From Planctomycetaceae bacterium (GTDB taxonomy: Bacteria; Planctomycetota; Phycisphaerae; UBA1845; UTPLA1), in NCBI GenBank assembly GCA_006969385.1, contig CP030884.1:1736001-1800000 (forward strand): a DNA stretch of 64,000 bases. Reading direction: 5' to 3'. Position 1 is the first letter of the stretch, and the number at the start of each line of letters is the position of its first letter. A model generated the notes under the pieces. The model did not search any database and was not told the origin of the DNA. It was given only the letters and a program-made list of their open reading frames with translations. Made by a program: the position numbers and the translations under genes. Below, piece by piece: positions 47,501-55,243 of the stretch.

Positions 47501-50500
47501 CGCGGCTTCCAACTTAAGCGATGTCTTCGTACTCGGTGCCGACACCCGTTGGGTGATCGGACCGTCATGGGATACGCCGGCAACGATTTCGTGGACAGGT
47601 CATATTCTGGAAGCAGATGCCAGCAACAACGGACTTGCTGAGGCGGCATTTTTGGGGGGCGGCGAATTGACCATTACCGGGCGCGTGTACGACGACTTCA
47701 ACCAAGGCACGGCGAACTTACTATTCGACGGCGTGCTGCTTAGCGCTCAGGTCGCGTCATTTCGAGCCCAAGAGACCACCGTCGATTCGGATACGTTGGC
47801 GTTCACCGTAGTTCCCGAATTGACGCCGACGGGTGGATTCCTTGTCACCAACGATCTCGGTTTTCAATTGTTGGGCCGCCAACAACTGACGCTCACGGCG
47901 AGCCCAGCCCTGCAGGATGGGATGGTACTCACCGATTTCCTGACTGCGACGAGTATGGCGTGGGTGGGGCAGTCACAATTGAACATCGCGCCGACGAATC
48001 CGCCGCAGGGCGCGACAACGGTCAGCAGCCGCATCGAAGGCAACGGTGATATTGAGATTGATGCCGGGGCCAGCTTGATCTTGAGTGGCACCGGGCGGTT
48101 GAATCTGAGCGGTCAACCGGAAGACGCATGCAACGGTCAGGACGAGCCCGGGGTAACGGCGGCGGGCGGTAGTGCGACAGTCAATGGCTCGTTGGTCGTG
48201 CAAGACGAGGCCGAGGTTCAGAATACGTCGGTAAACGTCAAGCTGCTGTGCTTCGAAGCGGAAAACCGCATCGTTCATAACGACATTCGTTTGGTGGAAG
48301 CGAGTTCGAGCTTCGGTGGCGAGTTCTTTGTATCTGGTGACGCCACGATTAGCTGCAACGACATTGTTTCCGAGGGCGATCGTTACCTCGATCTCGATCC
48401 CGATCCGGACGACGGGTTTGCGCCCAACCTCGTGAACAACAAGATTACCGTGATCATCAGGCAGGGCGTTGATCTCGAGCAGGGTGAATTGCTTGAATTG
48501 CGCGCCGAGGATTTGGATTTCAACGTCGGCGGCGGAGCGTCGGGGCATTATCAATTGAATAGCAGCGCCGGATTCGATGGTGTTTGGGCGTTGGATCGGC
48601 TGGAGATTGAGCCCGGTGCCAAGTTAACGCTGACCAATCGACAAGGGTTCGTATTTCAGGATCCCGGCATCACCATTCCAGAAACCGTCTATGTGCGCAA
48701 TCTGGTGTTGGGCGACAACGCGACCCTTAACACCGGTTTGCAGCACATCTATTACCAGACTTTGGTGATGGGCGCGGGGGCTGAGATTGTCGACACGCCA
48801 CTGCTGGGATTCTCGCTGGTCAACATCGCCATGGAAGATGAGGCGGAATTCGGCGTGCGCGTACAACGAAGAACTACCGACGACGATGACCTTCAACTCG
48901 ATCCGCCGGCGTTGCCCAAGCGCGGCTCGATTCAACGCTTGGATGACAGCTTCATCGGTGGATATATGGAGATGAAAACGCGCGCCGATGGTGATTTCGA
49001 TAGTGCCAGTTCGGTGGCAGCCCACGGGGCGTTTGCGCGGGCGGCGGAAGATGAGATTCTGGTGACGTTCAACTACCGTTTTTGCGGCAACCCTTCCGAC
49101 GAATTGGTTGTTTACCTATCGCAATCGTCGCGCATTGACGACACCGATCCCGCCGATCGCGTTGAGATCGCCAGATTGATGCCGCCCGAGGCAGGTCGTC
49201 CGGGCGCGATCGGTAGTGACAAGTTGGCAACGTTCTACGGAATTTTTCCGCGCGGCAATTTAAACTTCACGCGCGGCACGTATATCCAGTTGGAGTTGCT
49301 CGGTCTCGACGCATGTGTGGAAATAGACGATTGGGATCCACAAATCAATTGTACCTATACCTGTCAGGATTACAGTGGGGATGATGCGGTATCGAATCGT
49401 GATTTTCTGCTGTTGATTGCCGAATACGGAAAAGTTGCGGGAGACCAAGAAGGATGCCTCGATAACTACTTGTTAAGTAGCGACCAGTACATCGATTTCG
49501 GAGATTTGATTTCGTGGGATACCTTTTTCAACAATCCAAGCGCGACATCAACATGCGGCTTGAATCTTACTTCTCCGACCGCTGAACCGACGCCACCACT
49601 TTTGGCAGCCAATCGCTTGATCATCAGCGGTAAGCCAGACGGGATGGGGATTCAGGAAGATTCCTTGTACCAGATTGACTTAGATGGCGTAGCGGCTCCG
49701 AACGCACAGTTGCCCGCCAGCGCGCCGGCCGTCAATGGATATCGAGCGAATACGCGTTTTGCGAAGGACGTGGATGGGGTGTTGTATCAATTACACGCCA
49801 CACAGGGGTTGATCCGCCTCGAAAACGCTGCGGTTGCCTTACCACCGATCATTACCACGTGTGACGGTAACAACATCAGTGCGTGTCTTGCCGGCGATAC
49901 CGTGGTCGTCGGCGTCCATCCCACGTTCGATGGCTTCGGCGGCTTTGTCGGCGCCCCCGTGACCGATGTGGCGTTTAGCAAGACTGATCCGAACATCGCC
50001 TACATCGCACCGGTCATCATCGAACCGGGCAACGGTAGTTGCCCGTATCGTGCGGTAGCAAAGGTCCAACTCAATCCATTGGGAGACGGCAGCTTTCAGC
50101 CGCCCACGATTATGGCGGTCTATGGCGAGAATCCGAGCCCAGGATCGACGACGCTCTTCGGTGGCTGCTTCTCGGTTCCCGAACCCGAGAAGAGCAGAGT
50201 GCGCGAGGTTGAAGTCGATGCCAACGGCAATGTTTTTGTCACGACAGCGCACGCTTTGAATGATAATGATTGGCTGATTGTCTATGACGAGGCCTCGACT
50301 GCACCCATAGAAACTATTTCGCTTTCGGTCGCTACCGTCCCGGTACCGGCACCATCGTCGATGTTGATCAGCGCCGATGGATTACGCCTTTGGGTTTGTG
50401 CTGGTACCAACGACCCGACCGCGACCTCCACCGAAGTGTTCGAATTTAATGTGACGGCAGCGACGGGGGCGGTGACGTATGCCGGACAATACACTATCAA

Positions 50501-50918
50501 CAATATGCGAAATGTGGTCGAGGTATTGCAAGCTCCTTCAACGGGCGAGGTGATTGTCATCGGTTTTACCGCTCCCACATTTGACGATGACGCCACCTTC
50601 GACGATTTGGAGGGATTGTTTACGACGCCTACCATTGCCACCTTGCCCAGCAGCTTCGGCGCGGTCACGGCTACCACTATTGACGCGCTGGATTTGGTGC
50701 TGCCCATCTCTGCTGCGTTTAATGAGACGGCCATCTGCTTGAAAGGCGATGCCGACGGAAACGGTAGTGTTGAACTGGCTGATGTGGCGGGTTTCGTGCA
50801 GCAGTTAGTGATGCCAGTCGCGCCAGATGACGCCACCATTTGTGCGAATGACCTAAATGGTGACGGCATAATTGATGGAGGCGATATTCAGGGGTTTGTT
50901 GGAGTACTCATCGACTAG
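44514..50918 (+). CDS. Giant secreted beta-helix protein with dockerin-like C-terminus
   Basis: 2134 residues; the ATG at 44514 follows GAGGA by about 8 nt (an in-frame GTG lies one codon earlier). Signal peptide about 1-25 (ALAQA). Two right-handed beta-helix modules start with the same head: YVNANAAGADNGSSWTDAYP (about 30) and YVNGAASGANDGSSWQDAYT (about 726), each followed by a GGF-x-GTE turn and an ILSGDLLGDD segment, as in Chlamydia-type polymorphic outer-membrane repeats. A long beta-rich middle and a propeller-like part (about 1700-2060) follow. The last 60 residues are a dockerin-like pair (GDADGNGSVELADVAGF and NDLNGDGIIDGGDIQGF). No catalytic motif. It is third in the unit after the kinase and the pseudopilin. 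Confidence 0.88.
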   Translation: MKNTCRTYRMMCLLLVALVASPALAQAEIIYVNANAAGADNGSSWTDAYPLLQDALQAAQDGDQLWIAAGTYKPDQGGGQVVGDRNASFVIPNGVEVYGGFAGTETQVGQRDVVANATILSGDLLGDDIPDLAEGLRCYSGEGLAIEPSQTGCAVYDVEPPGGDGDVDCADLNLCDNAYRVASANDTDASTIIDGLQITAGNADLIDISQSAAGLGLGGATAATLVRNCAFRQNFAIRFGGAISTSGSVSIIDCQFIENRTFERGGAIVLFGGGPLIQGCMFERNIANDDSDKTGPVGFGGAIHSNESDGLRILDCDFIDNSTDNNGGAVYLRNGVGFVDDCRFNGNVARSGAGIFIQNSDSLITRCSFMGNDGGCVHVSSGQPVIERCEFVGNLSGDGAAVENGVTQGDNALILIDCEFIENVGDASFGSGGAVSIRNSNLPHLISGCRFTRNTCDGDGGALALKNADLFGVPIATIANCIFEGNITSLDCSQCDGGAIENDGILTCVNTVFVGNQAVGITPGGFSSTGGAVVNRDNGDAQYINCAFVRNEVGVADNGGAVAGLGINVTASNCIFWDNRAGGVLNHIRGTLFDPGELSYSIIQDDDPNDGNIPFDGATYNNSDDDPLFVRLPDPGGDGLWDGVNDDYGDLRLMAGSPALDAGNNDAVSDDATDVDCDGNVFENTPFDVTGNPRFVDDVATDTGNGTAPIIDIGPYERGPLTGTRFYVNGAASGANDGSSWQDAYTDLQAALAVAAGNSCGAVEIWVAAGSYTPDSGSTDRHATFLLQDNVGILGGFNGTEVSAAERDPVANPTILSGDLLGDDDGTPASITDNSFHVVTGTGVTATALLDGLIISGGNADNPTSGGGFLTFGGGPTLRNCILRENVGECAPQLDSSGGIINVDGLTVEVASSMASNGLGLSQSRLTLTGDLNIDGGRLDIYEADFGGPGSVNVAAGATLKIKNVAACDAELITRSVGQLSSATFFTGGDEPTWGIAASNLSDVFVLGADTRWVIGPSWDTPATISWTGHILEADASNNGLAEAAFLGGGELTITGRVYDDFNQGTANLLFDGVLLSAQVASFRAQETTVDSDTLAFTVVPELTPTGGFLVTNDLGFQLLGRQQLTLTASPALQDGMVLTDFLTATSMAWVGQSQLNIAPTNPPQGATTVSSRIEGNGDIEIDAGASLILSGTGRLNLSGQPEDACNGQDEPGVTAAGGSATVNGSLVVQDEAEVQNTSVNVKLLCFEAENRIVHNDIRLVEASSSFGGEFFVSGDATISCNDIVSEGDRYLDLDPDPDDGFAPNLVNNKITVIIRQGVDLEQGELLELRAEDLDFNVGGGASGHYQLNSSAGFDGVWALDRLEIEPGAKLTLTNRQGFVFQDPGITIPETVYVRNLVLGDNATLNTGLQHIYYQTLVMGAGAEIVDTPLLGFSLVNIAMEDEAEFGVRVQRRTTDDDDLQLDPPALPKRGSIQRLDDSFIGGYMEMKTRADGDFDSASSVAAHGAFARAAEDEILVTFNYRFCGNPSDELVVYLSQSSRIDDTDPADRVEIARLMPPEAGRPGAIGSDKLATFYGIFPRGNLNFTRGTYIQLELLGLDACVEIDDWDPQINCTYTCQDYSGDDAVSNRDFLLLIAEYGKVAGDQEGCLDNYLLSSDQYIDFGDLISWDTFFNNPSATSTCGLNLTSPTAEPTPPLLAANRLIISGKPDGMGIQEDSLYQIDLDGVAAPNAQLPASAPAVNGYRANTRFAKDVDGVLYQLHATQGLIRLENAAVALPPIITTCDGNNISACLAGDTVVVGVHPTFDGFGGFVGAPVTDVAFSKTDPNIAYIAPVIIEPGNGSCPYRAVAKVQLNPLGDGSFQPPTIMAVYGENPSPGSTTLFGGCFSVPEPEKSRVREVEVDANGNVFVTTAHALNDNDWLIVYDEASTAPIETISLSVATVPVPAPSSMLISADGLRLWVCAGTNDPTATSTEVFEFNVTAATGAVTYAGQYTINNMRNVVEVLQAPSTGEVIVIGFTAPTFDDDATFDDLEGLFTTPTIATLPSSFGAVTATTIDALDLVLPISAAFNETAICLKGDADGNGSVELADVAGFVQQLVMPVAPDDATICANDLNGDGIIDGGDIQGFVGVLID

Positions 50919-50931
50919 GATGATGGTGCCC

Positions 50932-50963
50932 GCCTGCGGTTTTGCGATGGCAATTCCGCAGGC
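50932..50963. terminator. Possible weak terminator between convergent genes
   Basis: GCCTGCGG (50932-50939) / GCCTGCGG-complementary CCGCAGGC (50956-50963), 8 bp perfect, without a strong T tract. It lies between the beta-helix gene and the convergent matrixin gene. Confidence 0.4.
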
Positions 50964-50994
50964 AGGGTCGATTAATTTAGGCCCTCTTTTCGGA

Positions 50995-52056
50995 TTAAGG
51001 GCGCCGGCGTCGCAACGCTAAGCGATGCCGTCGTCGGCTGCCGGCAAATCCCGTAAAAAACATCATCGGAGCCGAGCAGCCCACGCCGCATGCGCTGGCA
51101 TCGCAATCGACGATGTCGGAACCTGTATCACCTGACTCGTCGTCAATATTCGAGTCAATAGAATCTTGGTCCGAAGACGTGTCATCGAATATTTCATCCA
51201 GCGGAAACGCGTTGCCATAGAGTGCATTGATGGCTGCCACATCTTCCGGTTGCGGACCGTCAAAGTTACGACTCATGCGCGGTTCCATCAATCGGGTGTC
51301 CGTCTGAGGCGTCACGTGCTCTAATCCCAAAGCATGGCCGATTTCGTGCGCCAGCAAGTTGCGAAACACGCGAAAATCATCGGTCTCATCCGCGAATGAC
51401 GGCAGATCCGCTACGTCGAGAACAATATCGCCACCGTAGTGCGGAAAGAACGCGCTGGCCCACACATTGCGATCGACAGTCCCATCGCCGTCATCATCAA
51501 CGCCGGTGCCGTTGATAGAACGCATACAAAATCGGATGTCACCGCGAGCCGGTTCGCCGCCGGACGGCAAGGTGCCTTCGTTGAAATAGGCAACATCGGC
51601 ACCATCATCGTCAACTTCTTCGAAAACAATATCCGCTACGTTCGACCAACTTGCCGCCGCTTCACGCACCAGTCGTTCGAAGTTGGCCATACCGCCCGGA
51701 AACTCGGCATCCATGGCCTCATACAACACGCTCTCCTCGGGCTCGGTGTTGAAGGCCGTCGAGGGGGCGGCCGCCAACGTACCGTCGGGCACGAATGAAA
51801 ACGTCAACTGCAAGCGTGCGCCGAATTCAACAGCGGGCTGCTTGGCGGTGGCCGTCCAACGATATGAGTCATTCGACGGTTCGTCGTCATTGCTCAGGCG
51901 TCCCGACGCTGAGCCGATTTTTCCTGTGCCTGCGACCGTATGGTGATGTCCGCATTCCTGCAAAGCATTGTCAGCGGCCATCGCCGTGGCACGCATCGCA
52001 CCCGCAACCACCACGATCGTCATCAATACTGCAGGTTGACTTCGTCCCGTCGCCAT
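50995..52056 (-). CDS. Secreted matrixin-like (M10) metalloprotease with CGxGC-PMM C-terminal tail
   Basis: 353 residues. Signal peptide about 1-28 (TAMAADN). Zinc-binding HEIGHALGLEH near residue 240 followed by a Met-turn candidate in RLMEPRMS places it among matrixin/metzincin proteases. Upstream, the calcium/structural segment GGDIVLDVAD is typical. After the catalytic domain an Asp/Ser-rich linker leads to DCDASACGVGCSAPMM, a short hydrophobic stretch and RRRHRLALRRRR, the sorting-type tail also seen in three plus-strand proteins downstream. It is a shorter relative of the protease at 58674. Its promoter element is divergent from that of the 52296 gene. Confidence 0.92.
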   Translation of the reverse strand: MATGRSQPAVLMTIVVVAGAMRATAMAADNALQECGHHHTVAGTGKIGSASGRLSNDDEPSNDSYRWTATAKQPAVEFGARLQLTFSFVPDGTLAAAPSTAFNTEPEESVLYEAMDAEFPGGMANFERLVREAAASWSNVADIVFEEVDDDGADVAYFNEGTLPSGGEPARGDIRFCMRSINGTGVDDDGDGTVDRNVWASAFFPHYGGDIVLDVADLPSFADETDDFRVFRNLLAHEIGHALGLEHVTPQTDTRLMEPRMSRNFDGPQPEDVAAINALYGNAFPLDEIFDDTSSDQDSIDSNIDDESGDTGSDIVDCDASACGVGCSAPMMFFTGFAGSRRRHRLALRRRRP

Positions 52057-52141
52057 CGCCGCTACCTCCCGCGAGGCTCACGGCCTCGTGATGGACGAGA
52101 TCGGCGACGCACGACCATCGCGCGCCACGATCAAGGGCAGC

Positions 52142-52169
52142 TAGCGGTGGATAAGTGGGCTTTGGACAG
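52142..52169 (-). promoter_or_regulatory. ECF-like promoter element (CTGTCCA-N16-CGCTA)
   Basis: Minus strand: CTGTCCA at 52169-52163, 16-nt spacer, CGCTA at 52146-52142, 85 nt before the matrixin ATG. Confidence 0.7.
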
Positions 52170-52188
52170 GGAAAAAAATTGGCGAAGT

Positions 52189-52216
52189 GTGTCCAGATCG
52201 ATGCGATGGAGGGCTA
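52189..52216 (+). promoter_or_regulatory. ECF-like promoter element (GTGTCCA-N16-GGCTA)
   Basis: GTGTCCA at 52189-52195, 16-nt spacer, GGCTA at 52212-52216, 79 nt before the ATG of the sialidase-like gene. It is back to back with the minus-strand element, the two -35 boxes only 19 nt apart. Confidence 0.75.
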
Positions 52217-52295
52217 GTTGTGACGGATGAGAAGGTCTGGTGAGAGCGGGCTTGGTTAAAGCACTCGCGTCTCAATAAAGAACGGAGCAAATGCG

Positions 52296-54122
52296 ATGAC
52301 AAAGCAACCCAAGACTGACGCTGATAGGGCAAACTACAGGCAGAATGGTTTCTTAAGGATGATACTCGGGCTTGGGCTGTCCTTGTCCGTCCCGATGACG
52401 GTATCAGCCCAGCTTCCTGTGCCTCTTGATGAAACCCAATCGCTAACAGGGGAAGCGTGGGACCAATATGTTGACCAGCATACCTTTGCGTCAAACCACC
52501 GAGGCACGGCAATCGCCGTATGGGGCTCACAAATTGTGGATTATCACTACGATTCCGATCCTTATCAGTCGCCGGAAATGCTCAGCGATAGCGACATCTA
52601 TTTTGTGAGAACTCACGACGGTGGCGACTCCTGGAGTGCGCCGTCCATATTGAATTCCAATGCGTCTACCGACAACGGTGGGGACTTTGATGCTTCGATC
52701 GCAACCGATGGTGATGGGACCTGGATTACCACATGGACGTCGATGGATTCCTTCGACGGCTTGCTAGGTGGTGAAAGGGACATTTTCTTTAGTCGCAGCA
52801 CCGATGACGGCTTTACGTGGAGTACAGCCCAACCATTGAACAATTTGTCAGCGGCTGGCGGAGGTCGTGACGAAAAATCGAAGGTCATTTACCTCGGCGA
52901 CGAAACTTGGCTTGTCGCTTGGCAATCGACGGATACGTTGTGGGGAACAATTGGCTCTGATCAGGATCTCCTATTTTCCAAGAGCTACGACAATGGGCGA
53001 ACTTGGGAAGCGCCGCGGCCGATTTTCGCCATTGCCGAGATTGATGAAACGATCGAACGATGGGTTGAACTGGGAATGAGCGCAAATGGAACATTGCTGT
53101 TGGCGTTTTCACGCGTATTGCCAGAGCCCTACCTCCCCGTGCAACCGATGGTAGCGCGAAGCGTTGATTTTGGAGCGACGTGGAGTCTGCCCATACCGCT
53201 GCTCGACGCCGCTGACCTGGGCGATGGCTTTGTAAGTGGCTTATCCGTCAAGTCTGATCTTGATGGGAATTGGCTGATTGCTTGGTCAGCGCGAGGGCAC
53301 CTGCACGGTTCCACCGATGAGGATTACGATACGTTCGTAGTGCGGAGCCACGACGACGGTGAAAGTTGGAGTTCACCGACGCCTTTGAACAATAACGCAG
53401 CCTTCGATTCAGCGAGGGATTACGGGGTCAAATTGGCAAACGTTGGATCGGGATTGTGGATGTCCACCTGGAAAATCGCGAGCTATATCGGCCCGCATTG
53501 GGACTCTGACATTGCGATGGCGTTTAGCTTGGACGGAGGTGTCACTTGGAGCCATCCTCAGCGTACCAATCCGGAAAATCAGCGTGAAGACAATTGGTGC
53601 CTGGATCCGAATCTCTTCCATCTCGAAGATGGGCGGTGGTTGGTTACATGGCACAATCGCGATGAATTCGGCGAGCGTGCGATGCACGGTTCCCGTTTCA
53701 CTTTGGCCGATTGCAATCTGAATGGCGCCATCGATGCCGACGAATTGGCGAATGGCCAGGCCGAAGATTGCAACGTGAACGGCATTCCCGATGATTGTGA
53801 AGCCGATACCGATGCAGACGGCGTGATCGATCAATGTGATCAATGTGAAGGTGAGGACGATCTCGTGGACCTCGACGGAAACGGACAGCCGGACTGCTCG
53901 GAGCAATCTTCGAACCCCGATCTGACCGAAACCAACGAGGAAAATGACACGCTCGATGGTGAAGTGACGTCACCGCCGGAAGGCGATGAGTCAACAGAAC
54001 CCGAAGGCGGATCAAACTGCACGGACGCCTTATGCGGCGCGGGTTGTGCAATGCCGATGATGCTTAGCCTTTTGTTTGCGGATCCACGGCGCCGGAAACG
54101 CAGGTGTTCAGGTAAGCAATAA
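52296..54122 (+). CDS. Secreted BNR/sialidase-like propeller with CGxGC-PMM tail
   Basis: 608 residues; GGAG eight nt before the ATG. Signal peptide about 18-38 (TVSAQL). Residues about 50-470 hold at least five Asp-box (BNR) repeats of the form S-x-D(D/N)G-x-TW, for example SRSTDDGFTW and SKSYDNGRTW, giving a six-bladed sialidase-type propeller. I do not see the arginine triad needed for sialidase activity with confidence, so a non-enzymatic carbohydrate-binding role is possible. Two DCNxNG repeats and an acidic Thr/Glu linker follow, then CTDALCGAGCAMPMM, a short hydrophobic stretch and RRRKRR. The 3' end is nearly identical to the end of the 55244 gene. Confidence 0.88.
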   Translation: MTKQPKTDADRANYRQNGFLRMILGLGLSLSVPMTVSAQLPVPLDETQSLTGEAWDQYVDQHTFASNHRGTAIAVWGSQIVDYHYDSDPYQSPEMLSDSDIYFVRTHDGGDSWSAPSILNSNASTDNGGDFDASIATDGDGTWITTWTSMDSFDGLLGGERDIFFSRSTDDGFTWSTAQPLNNLSAAGGGRDEKSKVIYLGDETWLVAWQSTDTLWGTIGSDQDLLFSKSYDNGRTWEAPRPIFAIAEIDETIERWVELGMSANGTLLLAFSRVLPEPYLPVQPMVARSVDFGATWSLPIPLLDAADLGDGFVSGLSVKSDLDGNWLIAWSARGHLHGSTDEDYDTFVVRSHDDGESWSSPTPLNNNAAFDSARDYGVKLANVGSGLWMSTWKIASYIGPHWDSDIAMAFSLDGGVTWSHPQRTNPENQREDNWCLDPNLFHLEDGRWLVTWHNRDEFGERAMHGSRFTLADCNLNGAIDADELANGQAEDCNVNGIPDDCEADTDADGVIDQCDQCEGEDDLVDLDGNGQPDCSEQSSNPDLTETNEENDTLDGEVTSPPEGDESTEPEGGSNCTDALCGAGCAMPMMLSLLFADPRRRKRRCSGKQ

Positions 54123-54147
54123 CGGGCCCAACTATCAACAAGAGAAA

Positions 54148-54180
54148 GGCGAATCCACTCCGGTGGATTCGCCTATTTTT
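54148..54180 (+). terminator. Rho-independent terminator after the sialidase-like gene
   Basis: Perfect 11-bp stem GGCGAATCCAC / GTGGATTCGCC with a TCCG loop, then TATTTTT. Repeated exactly at 56976-57008. Confidence 0.9.
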
Positions 54181-54313
54181 ATGCCCTCGCGGCAATGCAG
54201 TAGGGCTCTCCAAACGAAAATCAGACGCGTTGAACATTCCGATCGGTCGGCGGCAAACCCCCACTATACAGTCGCTATTGCCCACTTTGGCGGCTCGAAA
54301 AAAGTCAAATTTC

Positions 54314-54341
54314 GTGTCCATCCGCCCTGATGCCCCCGCTA
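54314..54341 (+). promoter_or_regulatory. ECF-like promoter element (GTGTCCA-N16-CGCTA)
   Basis: GTGTCCA at 54314-54320, 16-nt spacer, CGCTA at 54337-54341, 76 nt before the lipoprotein ATG. Exact consensus. Confidence 0.8.
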
Positions 54342-54417
54342 TTTAGAGCGTAGACAGTCGCACAATGGGTGCGACCAACATTAAACGCCTATCGGGCACG
54401 AATGCGGGAGAACAATC

Positions 54418-55041
54418 ATGAATACGATGACAAAAATGCTGGTGTGCTCGGCCTTGATGGCTCTGCTTGGCGGTACGACCGGATGTGAGGAAGTCGCCCC
54501 ATTCACCATCGTGGTCAGCCCTGGTACTCAGGCGCCAGACGAGATGGGCTCTGACACCGGCGAGGAGAATTCGGATTCCCCGGATGAGATGAATGACCCT
54601 GACGAGGAGCAGGATGAATCGGGTGAATCTGGCTCGGAAGAGAACGACATGGATGAATCCGGAACGGAGCAGAATGCTGCTGCAGAACTCGAGCAGCGTT
54701 TGAGTGGAACGCGAATAACCTTCCTGAGAAGCCAAAGTAACGGCTCGGTATTCACCAACGCACGGGAAGACATCGATCTGTGCTCATCCGGCGAGTTCCA
54801 GTTGCGCTTTGTCACCCAGGTGAACGGCTATGGTTATGCGAATGAAGATGTGTACGAATCTCTGGGTACATGGAGGATCATCGTGGAAGGTTCGCAATTG
54901 ATGCTGGAACTCAGCACGCAACAGGATACCAATGGATACGTTGGAGTTGATAAGCTTCCATTTCAAGTTGCGGGCCCGACCGACTTGAATTTCAGCGGCG
55001 ACTTCTACGGTATCCAGGCGAACAGCCCGCTGTGTGATTAA
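54418..55041 (+). CDS. Putative lipoprotein with acidic linker, copy 1
   Basis: 207 residues. Signal peptide with lipobox GTTGC (Cys23), then TIVVSPG, an Asp/Glu/Ser-rich linker (about 38-92) and a compact C-terminal domain of about 112 residues from LSGTRITFL to NSPLCD, with one Cys pair (DLCSS, PLCD). No family is recognised. GGGAG upstream of the ATG. A diverged paralogue is at 57246-57869. It is flanked by its own promoter element and terminator, so it forms a separate transcription unit. Confidence 0.75.
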   Translation: MNTMTKMLVCSALMALLGGTTGCEEVAPFTIVVSPGTQAPDEMGSDTGEENSDSPDEMNDPDEEQDESGESGSEENDMDESGTEQNAAAELEQRLSGTRITFLRSQSNGSVFTNAREDIDLCSSGEFQLRFVTQVNGYGYANEDVYESLGTWRIIVEGSQLMLELSTQQDTNGYVGVDKLPFQVAGPTDLNFSGDFYGIQANSPLCD

Positions 55042-55098
55042 GAAGACGTTATTGGTCATCGGCGACCCTATGTCTTGAACATTCTCTTTTCTCCTGAA

Positions 55099-55136
55099 AC
55101 GCCTCGGCTGTTTTTTGCAGTCGAGGCGTTTTTTTT
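55099..55136 (+). terminator. Rho-independent terminator after lipoprotein copy 1
   Basis: ACGCCTCGGCTG / CAGTCGAGGCGT stem (one G:U) followed by eight Ts. The next promoter element begins directly after the T tract. Confidence 0.85.
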
Positions 55137-55164
55137 GTGTCCAACAAGTACGGATGTCGCGCTA
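55137..55164 (+). promoter_or_regulatory. ECF-like promoter element (GTGTCCA-N16-CGCTA)
   Basis: GTGTCCA at 55137-55143, 16-nt spacer, CGCTA at 55160-55164, 79 nt before the propeller gene ATG. Exact consensus. Confidence 0.8.
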
Positions 55165-55243
55165 GCTAACACTGATTCGCGCTCTGTAGGGCGTAGATAG
55201 TGAAACTGATGGTGTATCCGCGAACGCGCATAGGAGACATGAC

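Noticed and set aside
27900..50918. Dockerin-like pairs as evidence for a cellulosome
   Set aside because: No cohesin domain, scaffoldin or cellulase is visible; such pairs are common C-terminal modules in planctomycetes without cellulosomes.
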